A DNA stretch of 64,000 nucleotides from Amphibalanus amphitrite (lineage: Eukaryota; Arthropoda; Thecostraca; Balanomorpha; Balanidae): contig NW_024882039.1 of assembly GCF_019059575.1 (NCBI RefSeq), forward strand, positions 1 to 64,000. The letters are read 5' to 3'. The translations under genes were made by a program, and so were the position numbers. Shown here one piece after another: positions 1 to 10,327 of the stretch. A model generated the notes under the pieces. The model did not search any database. It was not told the origin of the DNA and saw only the letters and a program-made list of their open reading frames with translations. Each line of letters starts with the position of its first letter. The stretch's first letter is position 1.

Positions 1-43
1 TTGGTTTGGTATCGTATTCCGATTTCTGTAATTGACATCACTA
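1..43. mobile_element. Right end of a TAGTGATGTCAA-type hAT-like element
   Basis: The window opens inside an element that ends ATTGACATCACTA at position 43. The same terminal motif, read as TAGTGATGTCAAT, ends several other elements here (102-336, 18133-18508, 25029-27564, 33941-37654). The bases before it (GGTTTGGTAT) match the subterminal sequence of those copies. The left end lies outside the window, so its target duplication cannot be tested. Confidence 0.6.
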
Positions 44-101
44 CTGCGCGCTCATGCGAACTGCGCGTGCTCCGTACAAGTACCGGCGTGATAATGCAGA
101 C

Positions 102-336
102 TGTTGATGTCAATTACGGAAAATCGTGATACCGTTACCAAACACCAACATATTCATGGAAAAATACCAAGCCAAACCGACTTCAGAAAATAAGGAAAAT
201 ACCAACTTTTTACCAATATTGAGGATTCATAACACCAACAAAATATCAAATGCACTCGCCTTGAAATACCAAATACCAATTTGGTATCGGTTTGGTATTG
301 GTATACCAAAAAGTTGGTATCCGATTGACATCTCTA
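102..336. mobile_element. Short hAT-like MITE, TAGTGATGTCAA family
   Basis: A 235-bp element without coding capacity. The left end reads TGTTGATGTCAATTACGG and the right end GATTGACATCTCTA. The flanking 8-mers are ATGCAGAC (94-101) and ATGAAGAC (337-344), a 7/8 match consistent with an 8-bp target duplication. Inside are inverted GGTTTGGTAT / ATACCAAACC motifs. The hAT assignment rests on duplication length and terminal type, not on a transposase. Confidence 0.6.
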
Positions 337-344
337 ATGAAGAC

Positions 345-899
345 CCAGCGGGCCAACACACTGAACCATTACAGGCAGGGTATACAGAACAACGGGTACG
401 CCAACGACGCGAAAAGCGCCCATTTTAACTGGACGAGTTAAAGGGTAGGCGACATATTTTTTTTTTGCTTATGGAAAAATAGAATAGTTGATTATGACGA
501 TAAAGCCAAAGTCATGAAGCAGTTATCTTTGAATTATATGTATCAGAAATCACATACTAACCTCAGTTTAAAACTTAGTCTAAAGTTAGTTGAAAAGGGC
601 ATAGTTAATACTAAGATGGAAGGAAGCGATGGAAGGCAGAAATGACGCAACTGCCCCATTCTTAACATGGGAACCCTATGGGGTAGTAGTTTTTGAGCGC
701 CTAATTAGCCTAATGCTACCAACTGTTACTGGTTACCCCTGATCACAGGCGCAACGTCTTCCTTCCCGTCTAGCAAGCTGTCACCAAGGAGCTGACGAGC
801 GGGTTTCCGGACATCTACCCTAGTAAGGAGTTGCTCGTGATTCCATCACGACTGAGAGACGTGGCTACTGGTTTCAGTTCTGCACGCCGCTAAGACGAG
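345..899. other. Stretch with no recognised gene
   Basis: I see no protein-like ORF, tRNA or clear transposon end here. The sequence shifts from AT-rich to mixed composition and ends where a repeat shared with 58.5 kb begins. Confidence 0.5.
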
Positions 900-1656
900 G
901 CCCATGTCACTCCCCCTTTGACGACGTCCTAAGGGGGCCTCAGGACAATAATGGCGTGGTGCGCCACAATCGCTTCCAAGCTACTTGCCAACAGCTGCCA
1001 TTTTTGAAAATATTATTTTGAAATAAAGTTACAGTTAATAAAAAATATTGTAATAAAGTTGTAGGATAAATCGATACCTTATCTAAAAACTTACTGAAAA
1101 ATGATTCATTCATAGTAAAAATATTAGCTCGATGCGTTTTTACGCTGTTTTCCTGCTACTGCAGAGGGTTTATGAATCATCTATATCTTCAAAACCGGCC
1201 ATTTCTGAGCATATTGCTCCTCTTTTTTGTCGCTAGAAAATGAGTTGGGCTTTCCATTGACGTCAACGATGGAGAGGTATGTGTAAGAGTGCCATCAATA
1301 ATCTTCAAATGAAGTTAGTCATTTTTACGTTGTAAAGGAATGGAGTACCCCTTGCGAGCATCAGGGGTGACGTCACTCAGGATCTACCGTAAAGTGGGGC
1401 TATTTGAGACAGTGGGGCTATTTGAGACAGCATTTAAAATCGCTATAAAATGATGATCGTTTGATTTTTGTGTGATATTTTTGCTCAGGGAGGAGTGGAA
1501 TCGAGCAGTTAATCGCCTGAAGAAAAAAAATAAACATAAATTTCAGGTGGTTTTTATTTCATAACAATTTTAAATACTGTCTCAAATAGCCCCACTGTCT
1601 CAAATAGCCCCACCTTACGGTATCTCTGATTGGTCGGCGGAGGAGTGACTGTGTAC
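900..1656 (+). repeat. Dispersed repeat, copy 1 (interrupted; partner at 58.5 kb)
   Basis: From about 903 this matches the stretch starting near 58476 in the same orientation with few differences (shared words include GGCCCATGTCACTCC and GCTACTTGCCAACAG). The match runs to about 1656 and resumes at 9925 for some 25 bases. Relative to the 58.5-kb copy it carries two insertions: the foldback at 1387-1620 and the large element at 1657-9924. No protein is encoded. Confidence 0.8.
1387..1620. mobile_element. TA-flanked foldback MITE
   Basis: The ends are inverted copies of CCGTAAAGTGGGGCTATTTG, and the unit GTGGGGCTATTTGAGACA is repeated within each arm. TA flanks both ends (1385-1386, 1621-1622). 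The 58.5-kb copy of the host repeat lacks the element and reads AGGATCTGTCTCTG, which is the expected empty site with TA changed to TG. The TA target suggests a Tc1/mariner-like or similar family. No transposase is present. Confidence 0.75.
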
Positions 1657-2400
1657 TAGAGATGCACCAAATTTGCAATTTCATTACCCGCCCCGCCCCG
1701 CAGCTACCCCTTGCCCAACCACAACTACCCGCAAGCTGATTTTGGCTGAGCCGAACCCGCAAAAAAACCCGCAATTTTAAAAACCTGCCTTTGCAAGGAA
1801 AAAATACAGCTGGGTCAATGCTAGAGCTATATAAACCTTACTTGCTTCATTGTTGTGCAGAAAAAGACAGCCAAACAAATAGTAAGGACTTGAAATTGCT
1901 TGTAAGTCCTCAGGAAGTGCACACTGGATAATGGAAAACGAATAATGCATCAATACATTTGAAATTCCTTTCTGAAAAGAATTCAGTGAAATCTTTCGCT
2001 CACCTTACCCTTCAGTATTGGCTGAGGATCAAAATTTCACTCTGGTTCCTCTAAATGTTAGATTTCTGGAATGATACTGTTATCAAAATCAGTGGCGGCG
2101 GAAGCAGGGGGGCAAGGGGGGCAGCTGCACCCTAAAGCTATGGAAAGGGGCGCCTCGAAAATCTGTAGAGAAGGCAGGAAGTTAAGAGGTGCGGCAGCCA
2201 TAAAGCTGAGCAGTGCGACACCGCAACTGATAAAGGCACCTGTGACAGTGACACGAAGAGGGTGGCAATGACGTGGGAAAAGTATCTTTTGATATGCTGA
2301 AGAGTGGAGGGCATCCTTATCTGAAACAAAGGCAGATGCTGCCGACCCTGTCGAATATAATCTTGCCAGGCGATAAAGGCTAGGAGGGCGCAGCCACTCA

Positions 2401-3026
2401 AGAAGCGCGCCATGCGGAATAGGGGCGCCAGCATGCGAAAGAGGGGCGCCTGTGTGTGGGACGAAAAAGAAACATTTATGGAGACGTCTTTGAAGGCGAT
2501 AGCCTCCGAACGCCAACACGAACATATGAGAGCTTATAGCGCTGCAGGCTCCATGCGACAAAAAGGCAGAATCGGCCTGATGGCCGATATGCGAGAGGAA
2601 ATTAGTTTGTGTAACATTTATTGGGGGCGGTTTGCCGTTTACAACATATGAATGTTAAGAAGGGAGGTCCGAGATTGGGGCCTGTAAAATTGCACTGTCC
2701 GTATGGGCGGTTACACCCCTAGTGCTAGGGCGTATTTTGCGTTTTTTTTTTTTTTTTACTGGGGAGATGATTATGACCAGGAATAGCACTCTGCAAACTT
2801 CTATGGGCGCCTGTATAGGGGCGAAACTGATTTTCCAGTGCAGGGACGGCCATCGGCATTGTGGGGCGGCATTCATTCCACTGGGGCGTCTGCCAGTGTT
2901 GAAGGGCGGTATTCATTTCAATGGGGCGCCCGTTGGTGTTGATGGGCGACATGTATCACCTGGGGCGCCTATCGGAGATTGGGGCGGCATTAATTTCACT
3001 GAGGCGCCTATCGGCGTTGACGGGTG
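2401..3026. repeat. Subterminal repeats of the CAGTGGCGG hAT element (left)
   Basis: Degenerate units of about 40-45 bp combine GGGGCGCC, a variable spacer, GGTGTTGATGGGCGGC and ATTCATTTCACT. They run from about 2411 to 3026 and reappear on the other side of the inserted elements (7379-7451 and 8374-8540). In hAT elements such subterminal arrays are usually transposase binding sites, and that role is inferred here. A poly-T run of about 16 lies near 2741-2757. Confidence 0.7.
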
Positions 3027-3923
3027 GTATTTATTAGGGTGTGTCGTCAATCCAAAAATGATCTGCCGTTAGAATTATTTGGTGCCCTGATATGTTGCTA
3101 AATCATCTAGGACGATAATTCCCCTCAAAACTCCGTACTTGATGGCCTCTTCTGAAAAGTTTGTGTCTCCGTTCAGTCTCATTTGTATTAGTGGCGCCAT
3201 CTGCAGAACAACATACGGCATATTGCGGAACTACTCCTTCTCATAAGTGGCGCTAGGTGGCGCTGAGTGCAAAACCTGTCCGACCGCTCCACGAACGCCG
3301 TTTTATGTCGTTTACTTGCCATTTCCGTGCTTATCAATATAATACTAATTAAATAGAACGATAGCAAACATCATGAGAGCCTGGCTCATCTGAATGCAGT
3401 ACATGGTATCTCACAATGCCACGTATATCGATAGCTAACAAATGAAGCAACATTCACTACACTTCGAATCATCAATGCGAGATACGAGACAGGACCGAAC
3501 TTTTTTTTCGTGAAAATCCTCGTATTAATCAACCACATGTAACATAAAATACATCAATCACTGCACCCGACGCAAACCGAAAGCCGAAACCATACACCAG
3601 ACACCCACGTCCCACGTATGGGGTCTCATTCACGACATAATTCACGTATGAAGAAAACATCCTTTTACAGAATCGCAGAAACACGAAAATCTTCCGAGCA
3701 TTCACGTAACGGTATGGCACTGCACTCTTAAAACCGGCCGAGCGGGGCGGGCGGGGGGGGGGGTGGGGCGGCGGCAGCAGCGACAACCACATCACAGCGA
3801 GCGGCAGGGGCAGGCCCCGGCGGGTCGCAGCGGGCCAAGGCAGCGGCGACGGCAACTTCGAAGACACGGCGACAGGACCGAACTGGCAGTCACACGAACG
3901 GGTGACAGTGATCACTGAGCAGT

Positions 3924-6905
3924 TCAGCATATCTGGAAGTCTTTCTTCGAAGCGAAGACCGGATGGCAGCGGCGGTGCTTCAGGCGTGCAGTGATGTAGC
4001 CGTGACGCGCCTCTTCCCCACGCACCGCCAGGCACGCTTCGGTTACGGTCCGAACTGCCCGCTCCACCGCCTGCGTGTGGACCGGGTAGTTCGGCAACTG
4101 CAGCGGAGAGTGCTCGATGGCTTGCAGCTGCTCGTCTGTGAGGTGGCGCAGCAGCGGCGGCTGCGTCACACTCTCCGGCGGGCTCCAGCTGATCACCTCT
4201 GTGTAAGCGGAGGCGCTGAAGTTCAGCTCCGGCAGCCGGAATGGCCGAACGTCCTCCGTCTCGCGCTGTCTGGCTGCCTGTATGTGGCGCACGGCCTCCT
4301 GTCGGACGCCAGCGTCACCGTCAGCCACCATCGCGAGCAGCACCTGCTCAGGATGCGCCCAGTACCCGTTGCGCTGCAGGACGGGTCGCACCACCTCCTG
4401 GATCATCTCCGGCAGCTCTCGGAGAAGCTCCACAGAACGGTGGAAGTTCTTTGCACCGTCTGTGCAGTCGGGGTGTCGCCTGATGCAGAACCACACCGGC
4501 ACGTAGTGAGTCACCAGAAACTGCACGAGGAGCCGCAGGCTGTCAGACGGTGACTCTGTGCTCACGTACAGGCGCAGCACCCGCGCGCCGAGTGTCAGCC
4601 ATCTGAAACGGACGCCACAATTTTGATCAGAAGAAAATTCAAGCACGCACACAAATCACAAACCAACGATAAAGTGCCGTACAAACACGGCTAAAATAAA
4701 CCGTTTTCTGCACTGAACAGCGAACATTCGTTAGCTATAGGTAGAGGCGCTACTCCACTCGTATCACATGTGTTCTGTTGCAGTAACACAGTTTTATCAA
4801 AACTTAGGTAATTAATTTGATAATGGTATAGTCATTACTTATGTCTGTAAGACAAGTGAATGAAAGTTGACAACTTTCATGTTTCCAATGGTAACATAAA
4901 CATGTATTTTGAAACCTGTATTGTTTTAGAGTAACAAAGAACACAAGCGAGGTTTCGATCTAAGTTATTAGGTAATAGGTATCTACTTTGAATGAAACGA
5001 ACTAATAACTGATTATTATAATATTTGCATGCATAACTTATTCATTAAACAATATTCAAACTTGATAATGACGTAAGTTAAATGCTCGTTTGTCATTCTT
5101 TGCATGCTTCTGAAATAAACAATACCTGCATATGATTGTACGTGCGATCAATTGTTAATCTATTTTACTTGCGTAACTATGCATGTGTCACGAAATAACG
5201 GACATGCCTCATATTGCGCCCCGAGTACTGACCTGGCGTGGTTGAGTGGCCCGATCCTCTGTCGCGCCACGGAGTCCGACATGTCGCCAGTCTGCACCGC
5301 CAGAGCCAGTCGGTACAGCAGCTGCTGGTCGTGACTGAGGGTGGCGACCAGCTCGGCTGTCATCTCCGGCACGTGTCCGGGCACGGGCTGGAACGGCGCC
5401 ACCTCCCTCCTCCACACGTCCTCGGCGCAGCTGGTGCCGATGGCGCCGTTGAAGGTTCGAGGTCCGCTGGTAGTGCCGTCCAGCGTCTTGAATACGTGCC
5501 GCAGGTTCAATTCATTGCCGTGCAGCATGCACACAAACCAGTGCACGGGCTTATTTGTCGCCAGCTCGAAAAGTCGGCACACACCACCGCTGGTCCCGAT
5601 ATTCACCGCCGTACCATCGCATCCCAGTGCTTTCACATGTTCACCGAACGCCACAGCGATGGTGTAGAGCTCGTTCACCATGTGAATGGCGCTCCCAGAC
5701 TGAGGGGTGAAGTGTGTCAGGTACAGATTCCCCGGCTCAGACAGGACGACGACATGTTCTTGTATGTCTGTCGCCGCCGAACAGTCGGTACATGTTTTGT
5801 CCTTGCGCCCGTCAAAGTACAAGCTCTCTACTCCTCCGGACACAGCTGCGTCGATGTTTTGTCGGGCCGATTCATTCCTCATCATGTTTCTCGCGCGCCA
5901 TATTTTCTTGGCGTCGACGACGTTCGACATGTCGTTTTCATTGATGCGCCCGATATCGACTTGAAACGCGTTTATGATAGCAGCAGCGGCCCGGTTAGAA
6001 ACGCCGTACCGGTCCGCTGCGAGCGCCGTCTCCCTCAGATCATCTGCGTTCTTGGCACTCGGAAGTGCAGTCGGAGCTGTAAACTCTTCGTCATCCGCAG
6101 ACGAGTCGCTGCCGGCGTCGCCGCCGCCGCTGTCACTGCTGTCAGTGTCGCCGAGGCGGAGCTGCTCGGCGGGCACAGCGCCGACGGTGCTGCCACTGCC
6201 AACGCCGCTCGGCCCAGGAGAAGGCTCCGTAGCGCCACCATGCTGCTGGTTGCGGTGTCGCGATAACTGACGCTGCAGACGCGCCTGCCTCGCCTCACTC
6301 GTGGCCCGATCGTATGATCCCAGCGTCAGTCGGCGCTTGTGTCGCTGGTCCTTGAGGAATGGCCACTCCTCACTTGGAACTTTTGCATCTCGCGGACAGC
6401 AGCACGCCGCACGGGAGGCACATTTGCACATGGCGATGTCGAATAGCTTCAAGAAGTGGCTATTGTCAGCGTCCGCCCTTTGAGATTTTTTCGTCCTGTT
6501 CGCGTTTTTATATGCAGCATACTCCTTTCGCACGAGCTCTTTGACATATTTAATTCCATGGACAGGGATGCCCTCTTGCGACCACATTTCACTGACACTA
6601 ACAGCGACATGATTGAAAACTGAAGGAGCTGGCGTTTTCCGGGTGGTCGAGAACCCGTTGCTGTCTTGATCGAGAAATTTTACATAGTTAATCACATCAC
6701 CCTTTGTCGGCAGCACGGTTGTAGGCAATGGACCTGCCTTACCCAGGATGAAATGATGCGTAGTAGCACGTGTTTTAGGCATCAGTTCAATCGACTTTGC
6801 TATCATTAGATACCCACCCCAGTAAGCCCTATCTCCCCACCACCGTCCGTCTCGGTATGAATTTGACCCGATGCAGAATTGTTTTGATTCAAAGCAGAAT
6901 AGCAT
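3924..6905 (-). CDS. Two-exon transposase-like protein, DGRKD...GCDGT...NEL type
   Basis: Exon 1 runs from 6905 (or a later Met) to 5233 and exon 2 from 4602 to 3924. The donor GTCAGT and acceptor TTTCAG join GCC-AG to A-TGG in frame, giving NHAR-WLTL, and the 630-bp intron is AT-rich while the exons are GC-rich. The product is about 783 residues. Visible parts are a Cys-rich segment (CKCASRAACCC, about 160-170), an acidic Ser/Asp linker (about 250-275), YFDGRKD (D365), ALGCDGTAVN (D430) and LHGNELNLRH (E465), a pattern compatible with an RNase H-like D/D/E core. Exon 2 has RVLRLYVSTE and, near its end, HTQAVERAVRTVTEA. I recall similar uncharacterised proteins in other invertebrates but cannot name a family. 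Its place between the TAGGGTGTGTCG ends suggests it is that element's transposase. The exact start is uncertain: Met34 and Met42 are alternatives, and no polyadenylation signal is obvious. Confidence 0.8.
4603..5232 (-). other. Intron of the transposase-like gene
   Basis: The donor (GTCAGT) begins at 5232 and the acceptor (CGTTTCAG) ends at 4603, both read on the minus strand. Splicing restores an uninterrupted frame, whereas reading through gives stops. The intron is much richer in A and T than the exons. Confidence 0.85.
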
Positions 6906-7451
6906 AAATCAATAACAAAAAAAAAATATATATATCAGCCGGTATCCTCGGGTTCCAAAACGTAATAAATCGTACATGTATATGACAACACATTCAGCAT
7001 ATTTCCATAGTTAGTTAATTTTGCAGATTTGAATATTACAGAATGAAAATAACATTGCTTGCAATAAAAAAACTGATCATAACAAAAACGACGCTCAAAT
7101 GCCCTTGATATTGCATGCCGACAATCGAAGACTTCGAAACGATCAGTGGCGCCACCTTTAGTTTCGTAGCCATATCTTTAGTTCTTAAGTCGTCCGTGTG
7201 TTGTATCACAGATGGCGCTGGGGCATCTGACATCGGTGCAAACTTTCCTCCAGAGGCCAACATCTGCGCAGTTTTGAAACAAATGTTAGTGAAAAATTGT
7301 TTTGTGATGAATCAGCGCAACAAATTCCGGACACGGCATTAAGATCAGCGAAAATCACCCCCTCCACGACACACCCTAGCTATTTATTCATCCGGGGCGC
7401 TTATCGGTGGTATAGGCCGGCATTCGCTTCACTGAGGTGCCTATCGTTGTT

Positions 7452-8373
7452 TTAACCCTCGCCCATGTAGGGGGGGGGGGTTGGTGCAACCCCCCCCTGA
7501 GGTTTTTCTTAGCTACACGCCGAACCGTTTCAGATAGCTTGCTCAAATTTTCAGTGCCCTTTAGGGCATCCTTTGCGCAACTTTTGGTATTTTTTTGTCA
7601 AGGTCATGTCAGGTCACGGAGTTATGACGTCATAAAGGGAACAACCTCCGGCCAGATTTACGCTAAATTGGAGATTGCTTCACATTGGTATAAATGCCGA
7701 TTGACCTGACACACTGATGGATTGTTTTAGAATCACAACTGGCTGATTTGACATTGGCACAATGTCCGTTGACATTTTGAAGGTTACTAAAGGTCAAGGT
7801 AAGGTCAGTGACCTCGGTTGACCTGTAATGACTTCTTGCACTTGTATGCCTTTTCGGGGTATTTTGATGCCCTGAATTCGAATTTGCTATCCATTTCAGG
7901 CATCGTCGATTGTTCCTTGTAGTTCATTTTGGGTCAGGGTCAGGTCAGTGACGTCACACGCCTGACGTGACCCAATGCACAAATGACCTTGCAGACTTCC
8001 GATGCTCCCAACGCATCATTTTTAGAGTTATGACATCGAAATACACACCAAAAGATAGAGAATTGATCAAGGATCACGATAGTGTAGGTTTCAAGTCAAT
8101 ATCTCTTACCGTTTTGCCGCAATCGGCGCGGAAATCTGAAAAAGTTAGATTTTTCCGAAAATTTGACCTGTGACCGGTCATAAGTAGGTCAAATGTTGAC
8201 CTAGGACCAAAAAATATACCACCAATCGCGAGATCTTGTTGAGAGCAATCCGTTGGTCTTTTCCGCTAAGCTCTACGACGCTCCGTTTTCAAACGCCAGG
8301 GGGGGGGGGGTCGCACCAACCCCCCCCCTGCATGGGCGAAGGTGGCAAAACACCGTTTACGGGCGAGGGTTAA
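7452..8373. mobile_element. TTAA-flanked foldback element (GGTCA-rich family)
   Basis: It is bounded by TTAA at 7452-7455 and 8370-8373. The ends are TTAACCCTCGCCC and GGGCGAGGGTTAA. Just inside each end is a hairpin: a G-run and a C-run separated by a short self-complementary spacer (left GGGTTGGTGCAACCC). The interior is dense in GGTCA/TGACC and has the palindrome TGACGTCA near 7625. TTAA duplication with CCC-starting ends is typical of piggyBac-like elements. There is no coding capacity. It lies inside a subterminal repeat of the hAT element. Confidence 0.8.
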
Positions 8374-8585
8374 GGCGGCAGTAAATCCACTGGTGTCTGG
8401 GGCGTCTACCGGCGTCGAAAGGCGACATTCATAATTCATTTCACTGGGAGGCATATTGGTGTTGATGTGTAACATTCATTCTCCTGGGGCGCCCGGCAAT
8501 GGTAAGGGGCGCCCAGCGGGAAGGGGCGCTTCAATATCGTTTGCACCCCTATCCTAGAATACCTTCCGCCGCCACTGATCAAAAT

Positions 8586-9924
8586 GAATGTTGAAATAAA
8601 AAGATATGCGATTTCCAGTTAAAAATAAATAGTGACACGGTGAATAATGCGTATCCAGTCGATCTACACATAAAACAAATCATGCAAAAGCCCAGCAAAA
8701 ACCAACTAACCAATGAACCACGCATTTTTGGAAACATGCGTCAGAAGCGTCACCAACAGCTGATTGCAAGGAATGTTACAGCGACTAAATTATTGCAGCC
8801 GTAGTTAGTGCGAACTTGTTGCGAAAACACCGTTGTATAATGCATATTAATGTGCCATTCTGATATTATTTTACAAAACAGCTTAGGTTTTACAATTCAG
8901 AGGTTAATCACCGGTTAGGAAATAAAGAGACAGTAAATACTAAATAAAATGTAATAATTTTATAGTTGGTCTTGGTAGGTCCTCTCTCGGCAATCGGCAT
9001 ACAAATAAATGATAAGGACGTAAAAAGACAAAAGAAATAAATTCGACCAGCTACGTGGTTTTGTAACATGTGTAATTGTATAACTGCTATTTTGAGGTAT
9101 TCAAAAACCAAGACAGAAAGTTGATTGTAAAATTATTATTGCGTCATGAATGACAGCTTTCCTTCGCCTCAGAGACCAAAATTGACGCAGTCAAATGCCA
9201 ATCCTTGTCATTATGTCGAAAGTGCGCCAGTACTGTATTGCGTTATGTTTGGGCCGCATGCCAGTCAATATTTTGATTTTTTGTAAGGGTAATTGCAGGT
9301 AATTGGTGTGTTATTTTCGTAATATAGGGTGGGACAGAACATAGAGTAGGATAGGTAATCAATGAATTTGCATCAAATTTTGTTTAGCTCTTTTTTATGC
9401 CGACCAGACGCAAATAAAGTAACATGTGGCATTTGCTCTGATTTTCAACATCAACATCTCATTTTAGTCTGGGTTCTTCCATAATGTATATCTAATGCAC
9501 ACTGCACATAGACTTCAGTTCAGCTTCCTATAAGTTTGCTTTCAGGTTCTTTTATGTTTTATGGAATGCTTTCATCAGCATTTATTTATGCTTTGTAGTT
9601 TGTTGTTTGTACCCTGGTTTGGTCATTGCTAGACTGTGGATGCTATTGCTGGTTGTTTTCAGTTTTGCATTTGAAATGTGCTTCCTTGATATATTTTTAT
9701 ATTTGGTTCTGTTTTAAAAGTTGTTTTAAAGAATATTGTATTGTTAACCTGAGCAAATGCACTGGGCATTGTGTTTTGCATCTAAAAAAAAAATTATAGG
9801 TTCTAAAGTCTGACCGCCAAATACCCGCCACATGACAAGTTTTGCTTCTCGAACCCGCCAAAAACCCTGCGGGTTTTGAAAACCCGCAGGAAGCGGGTTT
9901 GCGGGTTCAAAAAGGGCATCTCTA
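8586..9924. other. Right part of the outer hAT-like element, no gene seen
   Basis: This AT-rich stretch has no ORF with protein-like composition. It ends in GC-richer subterminal motifs (AACCCGC / GCGGGTT), mirrored near 1690-1780. Confidence 0.6.
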
Positions 9925-9932
9925 GACTGTAC

Positions 9933-10327
9933 CTTCTATAGATGGCCTTGGCTAAGACCTATGAGGCTGACCTCGCGTCCCCCACATGCCTCCAGCCGGA
10001 GCTTGCGTACTGGGTCGTCCGCTGGGCGGAAGTTGAGGAAATCAAGAAGCCCAGTTTGGGCTCGTACCGTACCGTACCCGAACGCTTTTATCGGACGCTC
10101 CAAGGCCACCTATAGCAGGTACAGGCTGAAGTATGAGCGCATATACTGAAATCGGACGAAACCTAGCACCAATCATTAATGGTGACGTCTATCATCAAAA
10201 GAGAGTATCGCTAATCGCACAGATTTGTGTTCCAGTTAGACAACTTTCTCTAACGTGTCACAGTTCCACCTGCCACACAGTATCGCATAGGTGTCGATTG
10301 GTATACTTTGGGTGCCCGGGCACCCCT
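9933..10327. other. Stretch with no recognised gene
   Basis: The first roughly 25 bases continue the repeat shared with 59.0 kb. The rest shows no gene or transposon end that I can support. Confidence 0.5.

Larger units (their letters stand above)
3035..7378 (-). mobile_element. Gene-carrying DNA transposon with TAGGGTGTGTCG ends
   Basis: The left end is TAGGGTGTGTCGTC; the right end in reverse is TAGGGTGTGTCGTGG. The flanks GTATTTAT (3027-3034) and GCTATTTA (7379-7386) agree as an 8-bp duplication with one base lost on the left. It interrupts a subterminal repeat unit of the surrounding hAT element. The 4344-bp body carries one two-exon gene on the minus strand and nothing else coding. A second element with the same ends and a perfect 8-bp duplication lies at 39342-42898. 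I do not recognise a named family; the 8-bp duplication and TAG ends are hAT-like. Confidence 0.75.
2090..8577. mobile_element. hAT transposon with CAGTGGCGGCGGAAG ends
   Basis: The ends are perfect inverted CAGTGGCGGCGGAAG. The flanks are identical 8-mers ATCAAAAT (2082-2089 and 8578-8585). A terminal CAGTGGCGG with an 8-bp duplication is classical for hAT elements. The subterminal regions hold reiterated GGGGCGCC-containing units. The 6488-bp length includes two later insertions, at 3035-7378 and 7452-8373. The remaining sequence codes for no transposase I can see, so this copy is probably non-autonomous. Confidence 0.9.
1657..9924. mobile_element. Outer hAT-like transposon carrying nested insertions
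   Basis: The ends read TAGAGATGCACC and GGGCATCTCTA. The right flank is GACTGTAC (9925-9932) and the left flank GACTGTGTAC (1647-1656), an 8-bp duplication with two extra bases on the left. The uninterrupted repeat at 58.98 kb reads GAGTGACTGTACCTTC, confirming the insertion point. Once nested elements are removed, under 1.8 kb of its own sequence remains, AT-rich and with no transposase I recognise, so it looks non-autonomous or gutted. Confidence 0.8.

Noticed and set aside
5238-6266. A 342-codon plus-strand ORF
   Set aside because: It lies opposite exon 1 of the two-exon transposase-like gene, has no recognisable domain, and reflects the high GC content of that exon.
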